DNA from: Eubacteriales bacterium | GTDB lineage: Bacteria > Bacillota > Clostridia > Christensenellales > CAG-138 | Direction: 5' to 3' | Length of the DNA stretch: 5,092 nucleotides | Assembly (NCBI GenBank): GCA_028703645.1 | Contig: JAQVML010000144.1 | Location: forward strand, 1 to 5,092 | Part shown: positions 1 through 5,092 of the stretch, in pieces | Layout of the letters: every line of letters starts with the position of its first letter | Numbering within the stretch: the stretch's first letter is position 1 | Position numbers and translations under genes: made by a program | The notes under the pieces: model-generated | What the model saw: only the letters and a program-made list of their open reading frames with translations | What the model was told of the DNA's origin: nothing | Databases searched by the model: none

Positions 1-206
1 AACAGGTGGATCCGTATCTCACCTCGAACATGGCAAGCGGAAGACTGATCAACGAGATTTGGAAAGACAAAGACTATACACGGCAGGAAATGGTGCACCC
101 GCAAGGGGAATACACGCTTGGCGAAGACGGATTTATAGAGTTTCATGCGAACGAAACCGCACTCGAGGCGCTCGTGATGCGGCTGTTCTATCAAAAAGTG
201 AGTTAG
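1..206 (+). CDS. C-terminal tail of an unidentified protein (5' end outside the window)
   Basis: An open frame enters from the left edge (reading frame of base 3) and ends at a TAG at 204-206, giving about 67 visible residues. A GTG at 6 exists, but no ribosome-binding site can be checked and the frame is open through the edge, so this is best read as the end of a longer gene. The visible tail is hydrophilic and mixed, with an acidic and glycine-containing stretch (GEYTLGEDGF) followed by a probable amphipathic helix (ETALEALVMRLFYQK) at the very end. There is no membrane segment. I do not recognise the family. The gene precedes a secreted protein and a polysaccharide-regulation operon in the same direction, with 104 bases to the next start; that context does not identify it. 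It is real coding sequence more likely than not, because its composition is protein-like and the other frames here are arginine-rich shadows. Confidence 0.7.
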   Translation, partial: QVDPYLTSNMASGRLINEIWKDKDYTRQEMVHPQGEYTLGEDGFIEFHANETALEALVMRLFYQKVS

Positions 207-245
207 TAGCTGGTGATGAGGCGAAAACAAAGGCGCGCTCGTTCT

Positions 246-262
246 ATCATAAAGATTATGAT
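246..262. promoter_or_regulatory. 17-bp palindrome (7-3-7), candidate operator
   Basis: ATCATAA, a 3-base centre AGA, then TTATGAT form a perfect inverted repeat in the 104-base gap before the secreted-protein gene, 48 bases upstream of its ATG. The size and symmetry suit a dimeric repressor or activator site. I cannot assign it to a known regulator, and no convincing -35/-10 pair is visible beside it. It could also be chance in an A/T-rich spacer. Confidence 0.3.
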
Positions 263-310
263 CCGGACGTTTCCGAGACAAAGCTATGTAAAAAATATAG
301 GAGAATAGTT

Positions 311-880
311 ATGAAAAAGAATTGGATCGCACTTGTGGTGGCACTCGTTATACTGACGGTATCCACCTCTGCTCTCGCGGCACAGCCAAGCAAAACAACG
401 GAAGACTTGACTCGTGTTATCGGGGTCGAAACGAAAGCAGGCAATGCTGACAGCTCGCTGATCGGGGTCGAGACGACACTGTTTGAAGCTGCAAAAACAC
501 AGCTTACGGCAATCAAGAGCTTCCTTGCAAAGAAAAACACGATTTCGAATTATTTCTCGGATGACGTGAAAAAGGGAATGTCGGCGCTTTTACCGACGGG
601 AACCGATTTGACAAAGCTGACGATGAGCGAGTATGTCGCACTCGGAATCGGCAAGTATGACGCCACCATGGGTGACGTGACCGCTACGTTCCAGTTCCCG
701 ACCGCGTTTGCTGCCGACAAGACGGTGATCGCGATGGTGGGCTACGAAGGCAGCGACGGCACCATGATTTGGCAGGCGCTGCAGACCACCGTTGTGAACG
801 GCAATTTGCACATCGTGTTTCCGTCCGATCTCATGACGAAGGTTGGGAATAATGCAATTCTTGCGGTTCTGTCGAACTGA
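311..880 (+). CDS. Secreted protein of unknown function with Sec signal peptide
   Basis: This encodes 189 residues. The ATG at 311 is chosen because AGGAG (299-303) lies 7 bases upstream and the protein then opens with a textbook signal peptide: MKKNW, a hydrophobic core at residues 6-17, and an ALA-type cleavage site near residue 23 or 24. The same frame is open further upstream, but that extension is arginine-rich and overlaps the previous gene in another frame. The mature part begins with a short segment carrying IGVET twice (residues 37-41 and 51-55), then a lysine-rich helical stretch (about 57-90). It ends with a likely beta-rich domain (about 100-189) containing TATFQFP, a glycine/aspartate loop (YEGSDG) and NGNLHIVFPSDLM. 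There is no second membrane helix, LPXTG or lipobox. The gene ends in tandem stops (TGA TAG) and no T-rich terminator follows, so read-through into the polysaccharide-regulation genes 112 bases downstream is possible. The function is unknown; a cell-surface or matrix role is only inference from its neighbours. Confidence 0.85.
   Translation: MKKNWIALVVALVILTVSTSALAAQPSKTTEDLTRVIGVETKAGNADSSLIGVETTLFEAAKTQLTAIKSFLAKKNTISNYFSDDVKKGMSALLPTGTDLTKLTMSEYVALGIGKYDATMGDVTATFQFPTAFAADKTVIAMVGYEGSDGTMIWQALQTTVVNGNLHIVFPSDLMTKVGNNAILAVLSN
419..476 (+). repeat. Direct repeat, 16 bp with one mismatch, inside the secreted-protein gene
   Basis: The 16 bases at 419-434 (ATCGGGGTCGAAACGA) recur at 461-476 with one A-to-G change. 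The copies are 42 bases (14 codons) apart and in frame, so both encode IGVET followed by a Lys or Thr. The near-identity at the DNA level suggests a short in-frame duplication rather than convergence. Confidence 0.7.
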
Positions 881-908
881 TAGAAGCGCAGCAGAGACAT
901 TGCAAATT

Positions 909-972
909 TGGCACGCATGTGCCAGCCAGTGGATTCAACGGATCTAACGTTGCGGTTTCGCAATACACTGGC
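909..972 (+). other. Cluster of inverted repeats in the spacer before the modulator gene
   Basis: Three structures can be drawn from perfect complements. The first is TGGCAC (909-914) with GTGCCA (919-924) around a GCAT loop. The second is GCCAGTG (925-931) with CACTGGC (966-972), which encloses the third, TTGCG (950-954) with CGCAA (959-963) around GTTT. A fourth pairing, CAACG (936-940) with CGTTG (948-952), shares bases 950-952 with the third, so those two exclude each other. No run of T follows any of them, so they are not intrinsic terminators. They sit just upstream of the modulator gene's ribosome-binding site and could form a structured 5' leader or a processing site. Confidence 0.4.
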
Positions 973-982
973 CTAATTATGT

Positions 983-987
983 GGAGG
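983..987 (+). promoter_or_regulatory. Ribosome-binding site GGAGG that fixes the modulator start
   Basis: GGAGG lies 5 bases before the ATG at 993. A GTG at 981 is in the same frame but begins before this site and has no good Shine-Dalgarno sequence of its own, so the ATG at 993 is the better start. A five-codon ATG frame (979-996) overlaps the start as ATGA but lacks its own ribosome-binding site. Confidence 0.8.
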
Positions 988-992
988 CATGG

Positions 993-1769
993 ATGACTTA
1001 CGGCGCAGGATCGGAGAAGACCTCTTCGGTCAATCAAACAGCGAATCACTATGCGCACGATAACGAAGAAACGGAAATTGACCTAAAAGAGCTGTTTCTC
1101 AGTTTTCTGGATCATATCAAGCTCATCATACTGATGGGTGTTTTAGGCGCGGCTGTCGCGGCGATCGTCACGTTTTATTTTGTAACGCCGATGTACGAGG
1201 CAACCTCAAAACTATACGTTCTAAACTCGGATGATTCAGCGATTAATCTGTCCGATTTGCAGATTGGCTCCTATCTGGCCAACGACTTCATCGAGGTATT
1301 TAACACCTGGGAAGTGCATGAAATGGTCATCAAGAATCTCGGATTGCACTATTCCTATTCTCAACTCAGGAATATGCTGACGATTGAGAACCCGAATAAT
1401 ACCCGAATTCTAACGATAACGGCCGTCTCTTCTTCGGCGAAGGAAGCAGCCGCGATCGCGAATGAGTATGCCTCCGTCGCAATCAAGTTCATTGCCGAGA
1501 CCATGGCAACGGAAGAACCAAACATCTTGTCGACCGCGCTTGTGCCGACAAGCCCCTCTTCGCCGAATATCACGCGCAATATTCTGCTGGGGTTAGTTGC
1601 AGGCTTGGCGCTGGCAGCCGCAGGGATAACGATACAGTTTGTTTCTGACGATAAGATTAAGTCTTCGGAGGATGTGCTTCGGTATACGGGTCTATCGGTA
1701 CTTGCTATCATACCGAAGATTGAGCTGAACGACAGAAAAGTAGCGCAGAAAGGCAAACTGGAAGAGTGA
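993..1769 (+). CDS. Wzz/CapA-type polysaccharide chain-length modulator (tyrosine kinase membrane adaptor)
   Basis: A 258-residue integral membrane protein of the Wzz/CapA/CpsC/YwqC family. These proteins span the membrane twice, set polysaccharide chain length, and use a short cytoplasmic C-terminus to activate a separate BY-type kinase. The sequence has a hydrophilic N-terminus (1-40) containing the typical IDLKELF entry. TM1 is at about 43-63, followed directly by TPMYEATSKLYVL, the usual start of the extracytoplasmic domain. That domain carries a helical region with NTRIL and the alanine-rich stretch AKEAAAIANEYA (about 138-161). A proline-rich segment (PTSPSSPN, 185-192) leads into TM2 at about 197-217. 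The cytoplasmic tail of about 40 residues contains SSEDVLRYTGLSVLAIIP, as is common in the family. The length is normal for Firmicutes adaptors. The stop overlaps the kinase start as GTGA, which fits coupled translation of two partners. Polysaccharide type cannot be read from this gene. Confidence 0.93.
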   Translation: MTYGAGSEKTSSVNQTANHYAHDNEETEIDLKELFLSFLDHIKLIILMGVLGAAVAAIVTFYFVTPMYEATSKLYVLNSDDSAINLSDLQIGSYLANDFIEVFNTWEVHEMVIKNLGLHYSYSQLRNMLTIENPNNTRILTITAVSSSAKEAAAIANEYASVAIKFIAETMATEEPNILSTALVPTSPSSPNITRNILLGLVAGLALAAAGITIQFVSDDKIKSSEDVLRYTGLSVLAIIPKIELNDRKVAQKGKLEE

Positions 1770-2494
1770 AAACACTTTCGATCAGAAAATTTCCGGAATT
1801 AGGTTATGCAGGCACAGAGGCAATCAACACGCTCTGTACCAATCTGACGTTCACCGGAGCGAAATATAAAAAAATCATGGTGACCAGCGTCATGAGCTCC
1901 GAGGGAAAGACGTTTCTTTCCATGCAGATTCTGCGCACGCTCTCTGAACTCGGCAAGCGCGTGGTGCTGGTAGACGCGGATTTACGCAGATCGACGATTG
2001 ACGCAACCTTTCGCCTGCAGTATCAGGACAAGGAAAAGCTTGGAATATCGCACTATCTAGCCAAAAAGTGTGAACTGGAGGATGTGGTCTATACCACCGA
2101 CCTCCGTCGTGCTTTTTATGTACCCGTGGGGTATGCCGTCAACAACTCGTTGGCGCTTTTAAACTCGCCCAGATTTTCGATGCTGCTGGATCAGATCTCG
2201 CCAAATGTGGATTATATCATCGTAGACGCGCCTCCTGTTGGCATGATCGTCGATGCGCTGGAGATTGCAAAATCCTGCGACGGCGCGTTGCTTGCTGCAA
2301 CCTATAATGTGGTTAGAAGGAAAGACTTGCTGGATGCGCGACATCAGATCGAAAAGACCGGTTGTGATGTATTGGGCGTCGCGATCAACAACGTTCCGCT
2401 GAAGGTTTATAATAGCAAGAACTATCAAGGACGCGGTTATTACAAGGGCTATTACTCACAATATGTGAAATCTGAGGGCGGAAATAAGGGCTAA
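1766..2494 (+). CDS. BY-type tyrosine-protein kinase (CapB/CpsD/YwqD family)
   Basis: A 242-residue cytoplasmic ATPase-fold kinase that autophosphorylates a C-terminal tyrosine cluster and, with the membrane adaptor encoded just upstream, regulates polysaccharide polymerisation and export. Walker A is at residues 41-49 (SSEGKT, with K48). Walker A' is VVLVDAD at 66-72, followed by LRRS. Walker B is IIVDAPPVG at 151-159 with D154. The tail has seven tyrosines in 19 residues (215, 220, 225, 226, 229, 230, 233). The GTG at 1766 is chosen because the family N-terminus begins about here and the next in-frame ATG (residue 38) would cut away the first strand; only a weak AAAGG lies 12 bases upstream, so coupling to the overlapping stop is likely. 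Oddly, the segment equivalent to the EX2RX2R oligomerisation motif reads E18-A-I-N-T-L-C, lacking both arginines. All catalytic motifs are otherwise intact. Confidence 0.95.
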   Translation: MKTLSIRKFPELGYAGTEAINTLCTNLTFTGAKYKKIMVTSVMSSEGKTFLSMQILRTLSELGKRVVLVDADLRRSTIDATFRLQYQDKEKLGISHYLAKKCELEDVVYTTDLRRAFYVPVGYAVNNSLALLNSPRFSMLLDQISPNVDYIIVDAPPVGMIVDALEIAKSCDGALLAATYNVVRRKDLLDARHQIEKTGCDVLGVAINNVPLKVYNSKNYQGRGYYKGYYSQYVKSEGGNKG

Positions 2495-2501
2495 TCGCTT
2501 C

Positions 2502-3227
2502 ATGAGTGCTTTCTTTGATTTGCATCATCATTTTCTGTACGGGGTGGATGACGGTGCGTCGACAAAACTGGAAATGCAGCAAATGCTGGTAAAGGCGCAT
2601 CAAGATGGCGCAAAGATCATCATTGCAACACCGCATATCACGCCCGGATTGACGCCAATCTCACTCGATAAACTAAACAGGCAAATGGAAGAAGCACGGG
2701 CGTTTTCGCTTGCATACGGACTCGATTTAGAGCTCTATCTCGGCTCGGAGATCATGTACACGTACCACTTGCAGAGATACTTGTCCGAGCGCTTGCTGCC
2801 AACGATGGCAGGATCAAATAAAATATTGGTCGAATTCCCGTTCAAGGTGACGTTTCCGGAGATCGAGAATGCCGTTTTAAACATACTACGAACAGGCCAT
2901 CTGCCGATACTTGCACACGTTGAGCGCTATGCTTGTTTGATGCATGCGCAAAAACGACTGGAATATCTGAAAAAAGAGTACGATGTGTTTTTTCAGGTCA
3001 ATGCGGATAGTATCTTGAAAAAGCGTGATTTTTTCACCAACAGAGCCATCAAACGCGCGATTCAAAACGGAACGATCGATTTTGTCGCATCGGACGCGCA
3101 TGATACACGGCGCAGAGCCAGTATGCTCCAAAGGACATATGATCTGTTGGAAGAGATCTACGGTAAGGAAAGCGCCGATCGTCTGACGGGAAATCAGCAA
3201 CCGATGGAATGGTTTCTCAAGATGTGA
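2502..3227 (+). CDS. PHP-family protein-tyrosine phosphatase (CpsB/CapC/YwqE type)
   Basis: A 241-residue metal-dependent phosphatase that removes phosphate from the tyrosine cluster of the BY kinase and so resets the polysaccharide assembly cycle. It is cytoplasmic, with no signal or membrane segment. PHP metal-site motifs appear in the expected order: DLHHHFLYGVDDG (6-18; ligands probably H8 and H10), ATPH (H45), GSEI (E83), LVEFP (E111), AHVERY (H139) and SDAHD (D198, H200). Length is normal for the family. The N-terminal motif differs slightly from the common DIHxHILPGIDDG: a third histidine sits at residue 9 and the proline of ILPG is a tyrosine. The ATG at 2502 is 7 bases after the kinase stop, with AAGGG at 2486-2490 as ribosome-binding site inside the kinase gene (11-base spacing). 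It is the last gene of the unit; the next intrinsic terminator is about 240 bases away. Confidence 0.95.
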   Translation: MSAFFDLHHHFLYGVDDGASTKLEMQQMLVKAHQDGAKIIIATPHITPGLTPISLDKLNRQMEEARAFSLAYGLDLELYLGSEIMYTYHLQRYLSERLLPTMAGSNKILVEFPFKVTFPEIENAVLNILRTGHLPILAHVERYACLMHAQKRLEYLKKEYDVFFQVNADSILKKRDFFTNRAIKRAIQNGTIDFVASDAHDTRRRASMLQRTYDLLEEIYGKESADRLTGNQQPMEWFLKM

Positions 3228-3465
3228 AATACGCGCGCAAATGATAAAAAGAGACGAATCGGGTCCGAGTGGATGCTTCGCTTTCGTATGATTTGTGTGA
3301 AATAGAATCGTTAGCTACTGCTTTCCATATCAATCATCTCAACCAACGGCTGGATATCGGGCAGACACGGGTTGGCAAACTGTGAATGCAACGTCATGGA
3401 TGCCGAAGCAAGTATGATTTTTACTTCGAATGAAGGAAGCTGTTTCAAATCTGCTTGTTTTTCAG

Positions 3466-3495
3466 GCGACAAACGATGGTTCGTCGCTTTTTTTT
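3466..3495 (+). terminator. Intrinsic (rho-independent) terminator
   Basis: GCGAC (3466-3470) pairs with GTCGC (3483-3487). After an A/C mismatch, a further AAC/GTT pairing closes a GATG loop. Eight T residues follow at once (3488-3495). It most likely ends transcription coming from the polysaccharide-regulation genes. Because it lies 110 bases before glmS it could also act as an attenuator if glmS is transcribed from further upstream. Confidence 0.8.
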
Positions 3496-3514
3496 GTGTA
3501 CTTTTACCCGAAAT

Positions 3515-3544
3515 TTTACAAGTGAAACCGAAAAACAATGAAAT
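3515..3544 (+). promoter_or_regulatory. Possible sigma-A-type promoter for glmS
   Basis: TTTACA (3515-3520, five of six to the -35 consensus) is followed after 18 bases by TGAAAT (3539-3544, four of six to the -10 consensus). It sits after the terminator and would start transcription near 3551, just before the paired leader region. The -10 is weak, and a second -35-like TTGAAC (3545-3550) has no well-spaced partner. Confidence 0.3.
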
Positions 3545-3554
3545 TTGAACCAAA

Positions 3555-3598
3555 ACGATCCTCCTAAGTAGTAATACTGACAAGGATCGTGTTAGGAG
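3555..3598 (+). promoter_or_regulatory. glmS leader with two competing pairings, one masking the ribosome-binding site
   Basis: ACGATCCT (3555-3562) is perfectly complementary to AGGATCGT (3583-3590). The overlapping CTCCTAA (3561-3567) is perfectly complementary to TTAGGAG (3592-3598), which contains the glmS Shine-Dalgarno AGGAG (3594-3598, 7 bases before the ATG). The two stems share bases 3561-3562 and cross each other in order, with no room for a linking loop, so they should exclude one another: one state hides the ribosome-binding site, the other leaves it free. This is the expected form of a translational on/off switch, but a DNA operator with 8-bp arms is an alternative reading. No known riboswitch class is recognised. 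Confidence 0.5.
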
Positions 3599-3605
3599 TA
3601 GAGAT

Positions 3606-5092
3606 ATGTGTGGAATTGTTGGATACTGTGGGGCCCATCAAGCGGCGCCTTTGCTGCTGGAAGGGCTCTCCAAGTTGGAGTATAGAGGCTATGATTCTGC
3701 GGGGCTCGCGGTTCGCGATGGCAGCGGCGAGATTGAAATCGTCAAAGCGAAAGGGCGTTTAAAAGAGCTCTACGAAATGACGAATGAAGGCAAGTGCTTG
3801 CAGGGAACCTGCGGGATAGGACATACGCGCTGGGCAACGCACGGAGAACCTTCGGTTGAAAACGCGCATCCGCATTGCAGCGACGACCACGCGGTCGTTT
3901 GCGCACACAATGGAATCATTGAAAACTATCAGGAATTACGCGAAAAGCTGATCAAAAAAGGCTATTCGTTTTATTCGAAAACCGATACGGAAGTTGCGGT
4001 AAAACTGATCGACTATTACTACAAAAAAGAGGGCGGATCGCCGATCACAGCGATTTCGCGCGCGATGCTGCGCATACTAGGATCCTATGCGTTTGCGATT
4101 CTGTTTCAGGATCACCCGGGTGAGATTTATGCGGCGCGAAAGGACAGCCCGCTGATACTGGGCATCACCGGCGAAGAGAGCTATCTTGCATCGGACGTGC
4201 CTGCTATTTTGAAATATACAAGAGACGTTTATTATATCGGAAACATGGAGATTGCGTGCCTGAAATCGGGGCAGGTTTCGTTTTACAACGTCGATCAGGA
4301 ACCGATTGAAAAGCAGATTACGCACATCGAGTGGGATGCTCAGGCAGCGGATAAGGGCGGCTACGAGCATTTCATGATGAAGGAGATTCACGAGGAGCCA
4401 AAGGCGGTGAAAGAGACGCTGAATAGCGCGATTCGAAATCATGAGATCGATTTTACGCCAATCGGGCTTTCGGACGACGCGCTTAGGCAGTTTACCAACA
4501 TCGACATCATCGCGTGCGGGTCTGCATATCATGCAGGGCTCGTCGCGCAATATGTAATAGAAGATTTCGCGAAAATACCCGTTCGGGTGGAGTTGGCTTC
4601 TGAGTTCCGCTATCGCAAACCGATTCTGGATGAGCGCCATCTCGTGATTGTAATCAGCCAATCGGGAGAGACGGCGGATAGCCTTGCCGCGCTGCGTGAA
4701 GCAAAGAATCTGGGTGCCAAAACACTTGCGATCGTCAACGTCGTTGGCTCTTCCATCGCGCGTGAAGCGGATCATGTGTTTTACACATTCGCGGGCCCCG
4801 AAATCGCGGTTGCGACGACGAAGGCATACAGCGCGCAGCTTGCAGCAAGTTATGTGGTTGCGCTGAAGCTGGCATCGATACACGATCAAATCTCGCAAGA
4901 GAAACTCTCCGAATTACTGGATGAACTGCTGACTTTGCCGGAGAAGATGGAGCACGTGCTGGCCGACAAAGAACGGATACAGTGGTTTGCCGCGAAGTTT
5001 GCCAACGCAAAAGACATTTTCTTCATCGGTCGCGGGCTCGACTATGCGATCAGCATGGAAGGCAGCCTGAAGATGAAGGAGATCAGCTATGT
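3606..5092 (+). CDS. glmS: Glutamine--fructose-6-phosphate aminotransferase (isomerizing), 3' end outside the window
   Basis: The enzyme converts fructose-6-phosphate and glutamine to glucosamine-6-phosphate and glutamate, the committed step to UDP-GlcNAc. The window holds 495 codons plus two bases of a protein usually near 600 residues; the frame has no stop. The N-terminal glutaminase domain begins MCGIVGY with the catalytic Cys2 exposed after Met removal, then LEYRGYDSAG (24-33), GHTRWATHG (72-80), HNGIIENY (101-108) and KTDTEV (125-130). YEHFMMKEIHEEP (253-265) marks the linker to the sugar-isomerase half. SIS domain motifs are CGSAYHAG (304-311), SQSGETAD (351-358) and AGPEIAVATTKAYSAQL (396-412), and the second SIS domain begins with FIGRGLDYAISMEGSLKMKEISY at the edge. 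AGGAG (3594-3598) precedes the ATG by 7 bases. The gene follows a terminator, so it is probably transcribed separately from the polysaccharide genes, though its product could feed that pathway. Confidence 0.98.
   Translation, partial: MCGIVGYCGAHQAAPLLLEGLSKLEYRGYDSAGLAVRDGSGEIEIVKAKGRLKELYEMTNEGKCLQGTCGIGHTRWATHGEPSVENAHPHCSDDHAVVCAHNGIIENYQELREKLIKKGYSFYSKTDTEVAVKLIDYYYKKEGGSPITAISRAMLRILGSYAFAILFQDHPGEIYAARKDSPLILGITGEESYLASDVPAILKYTRDVYYIGNMEIACLKSGQVSFYNVDQEPIEKQITHIEWDAQAADKGGYEHFMMKEIHEEPKAVKETLNSAIRNHEIDFTPIGLSDDALRQFTNIDIIACGSAYHAGLVAQYVIEDFAKIPVRVELASEFRYRKPILDERHLVIVISQSGETADSLAALREAKNLGAKTLAIVNVVGSSIAREADHVFYTFAGPEIAVATTKAYSAQLAASYVVALKLASIHDQISQEKLSELLDELLTLPEKMEHVLADKERIQWFAAKFANAKDIFFIGRGLDYAISMEGSLKMKEISY

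Larger units (their letters stand above)
3228..3605. other. 378-base non-coding gap between the phosphatase gene and glmS
   Basis: The first 238 bases (3228-3465) hold no gene or strong structure that I can support. A 90-codon frame on the - strand (3311-3583) has no ribosome-binding site, crosses the terminator and overlaps the glmS leader, so I leave it out. The second part contains an intrinsic terminator (3466-3495), a possible promoter and a structured leader just before glmS. The conserved core of the glmS ribozyme (AGCGCC cleavage-site region and the following pseudoknot sequences) is not seen anywhere in the gap. Confidence 0.7.

Noticed and set aside
59..310. N-terminal extension of the secreted-protein frame back to an ATG at 59
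   Set aside because: It overlaps the preceding gene in another frame, is arginine-rich, and would bury the signal peptide inside the protein; the ATG at 311 has a proper ribosome-binding site.
909..924. TGGCAC/GTGCCA hairpin as a terminator of the secreted-protein gene
   Set aside because: The stem is only 6 bp and no T-run follows, so it does not meet the pattern of an intrinsic terminator.
979..996. Five-codon leader frame (ATG at 979) ending in an ATGA overlap with the modulator start
   Set aside because: No ribosome-binding site and too short to separate from chance; the GGAGG inside it is explained by the modulator start.
3341..3375. AACCAAC and GTTGG as a stem of a riboswitch-like structure
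   Set aside because: Only 5 bp with a 23-base loop and no supporting second helix or known consensus.
3311..3583. 90-codon open frame on the - strand in the gap before glmS
   Set aside because: No ribosome-binding site before its start, it runs through the + strand terminator and into the glmS leader pairing region, and its protein shows no recognisable motif. A decayed gene fragment cannot be excluded.
4077..4898. Long - strand open frame (273 codons) opposite glmS
   Set aside because: It lies fully antisense to a gene with complete GlmS motifs; its arginine- and cysteine-rich composition is typical of a shadow frame.

Overview
The window looks like a chromosomal stretch from a Gram-positive (Firmicutes, probably Clostridia-type) bacterium. 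The basis is strong AGGAG/GGAGG ribosome-binding sites, the split membrane-adaptor plus separate tyrosine-kinase arrangement (in proteobacteria these are normally fused), and a PHP-type phosphotyrosine phosphatase. Base composition looks roughly balanced by eye. All convincing genes are on the + strand. I see no tRNA, rRNA, CRISPR array, insertion sequence or phage gene.

Layout. Positions 1-206 hold the C-terminal tail of an unrecognised gene. Positions 311-880 encode a 189-residue secreted protein of unknown function with a clear signal peptide. Positions 993-3227 hold a tightly packed three-gene unit of the capA-capB-capC / ywqC-ywqD-ywqE type: a Wzz-like membrane modulator, a cytoplasmic BY-type tyrosine kinase whose GTG start overlaps the preceding stop, and the cognate manganese-type PHP phosphatase 7 bases downstream. 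Positions 3228-3605 are a 378-base non-coding stretch with an intrinsic terminator and then a structured leader. From 3606 to the right edge runs glmS (first 495 codons, cut by the window end).

How the genes fit together. The modulator, kinase and phosphatase form a phosphorylation cycle that controls chain length and export of capsular or extracellular polysaccharide. No glycosyltransferase, flippase or polymerase is in view, so the polysaccharide itself cannot be named. GlmS makes glucosamine-6-phosphate, the entry to UDP-GlcNAc for peptidoglycan and many surface polysaccharides. It sits after a terminator, so it is probably its own transcription unit rather than part of the capsule operon.

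Most worth a second look: (1) the glmS leader has no recognisable glmS ribozyme but carries two overlapping, mutually exclusive perfect pairings, one of which covers the Shine-Dalgarno sequence completely; (2) the tyrosine kinase has lost both arginines of the usual EX2RX2R assembly motif; (3) the spacer before the modulator gene contains nested and competing hairpins; (4) a 7-3-7 palindrome lies upstream of the secreted-protein gene. I do not see a clearly new multi-gene system; the glmS leader is the best candidate for something undescribed.
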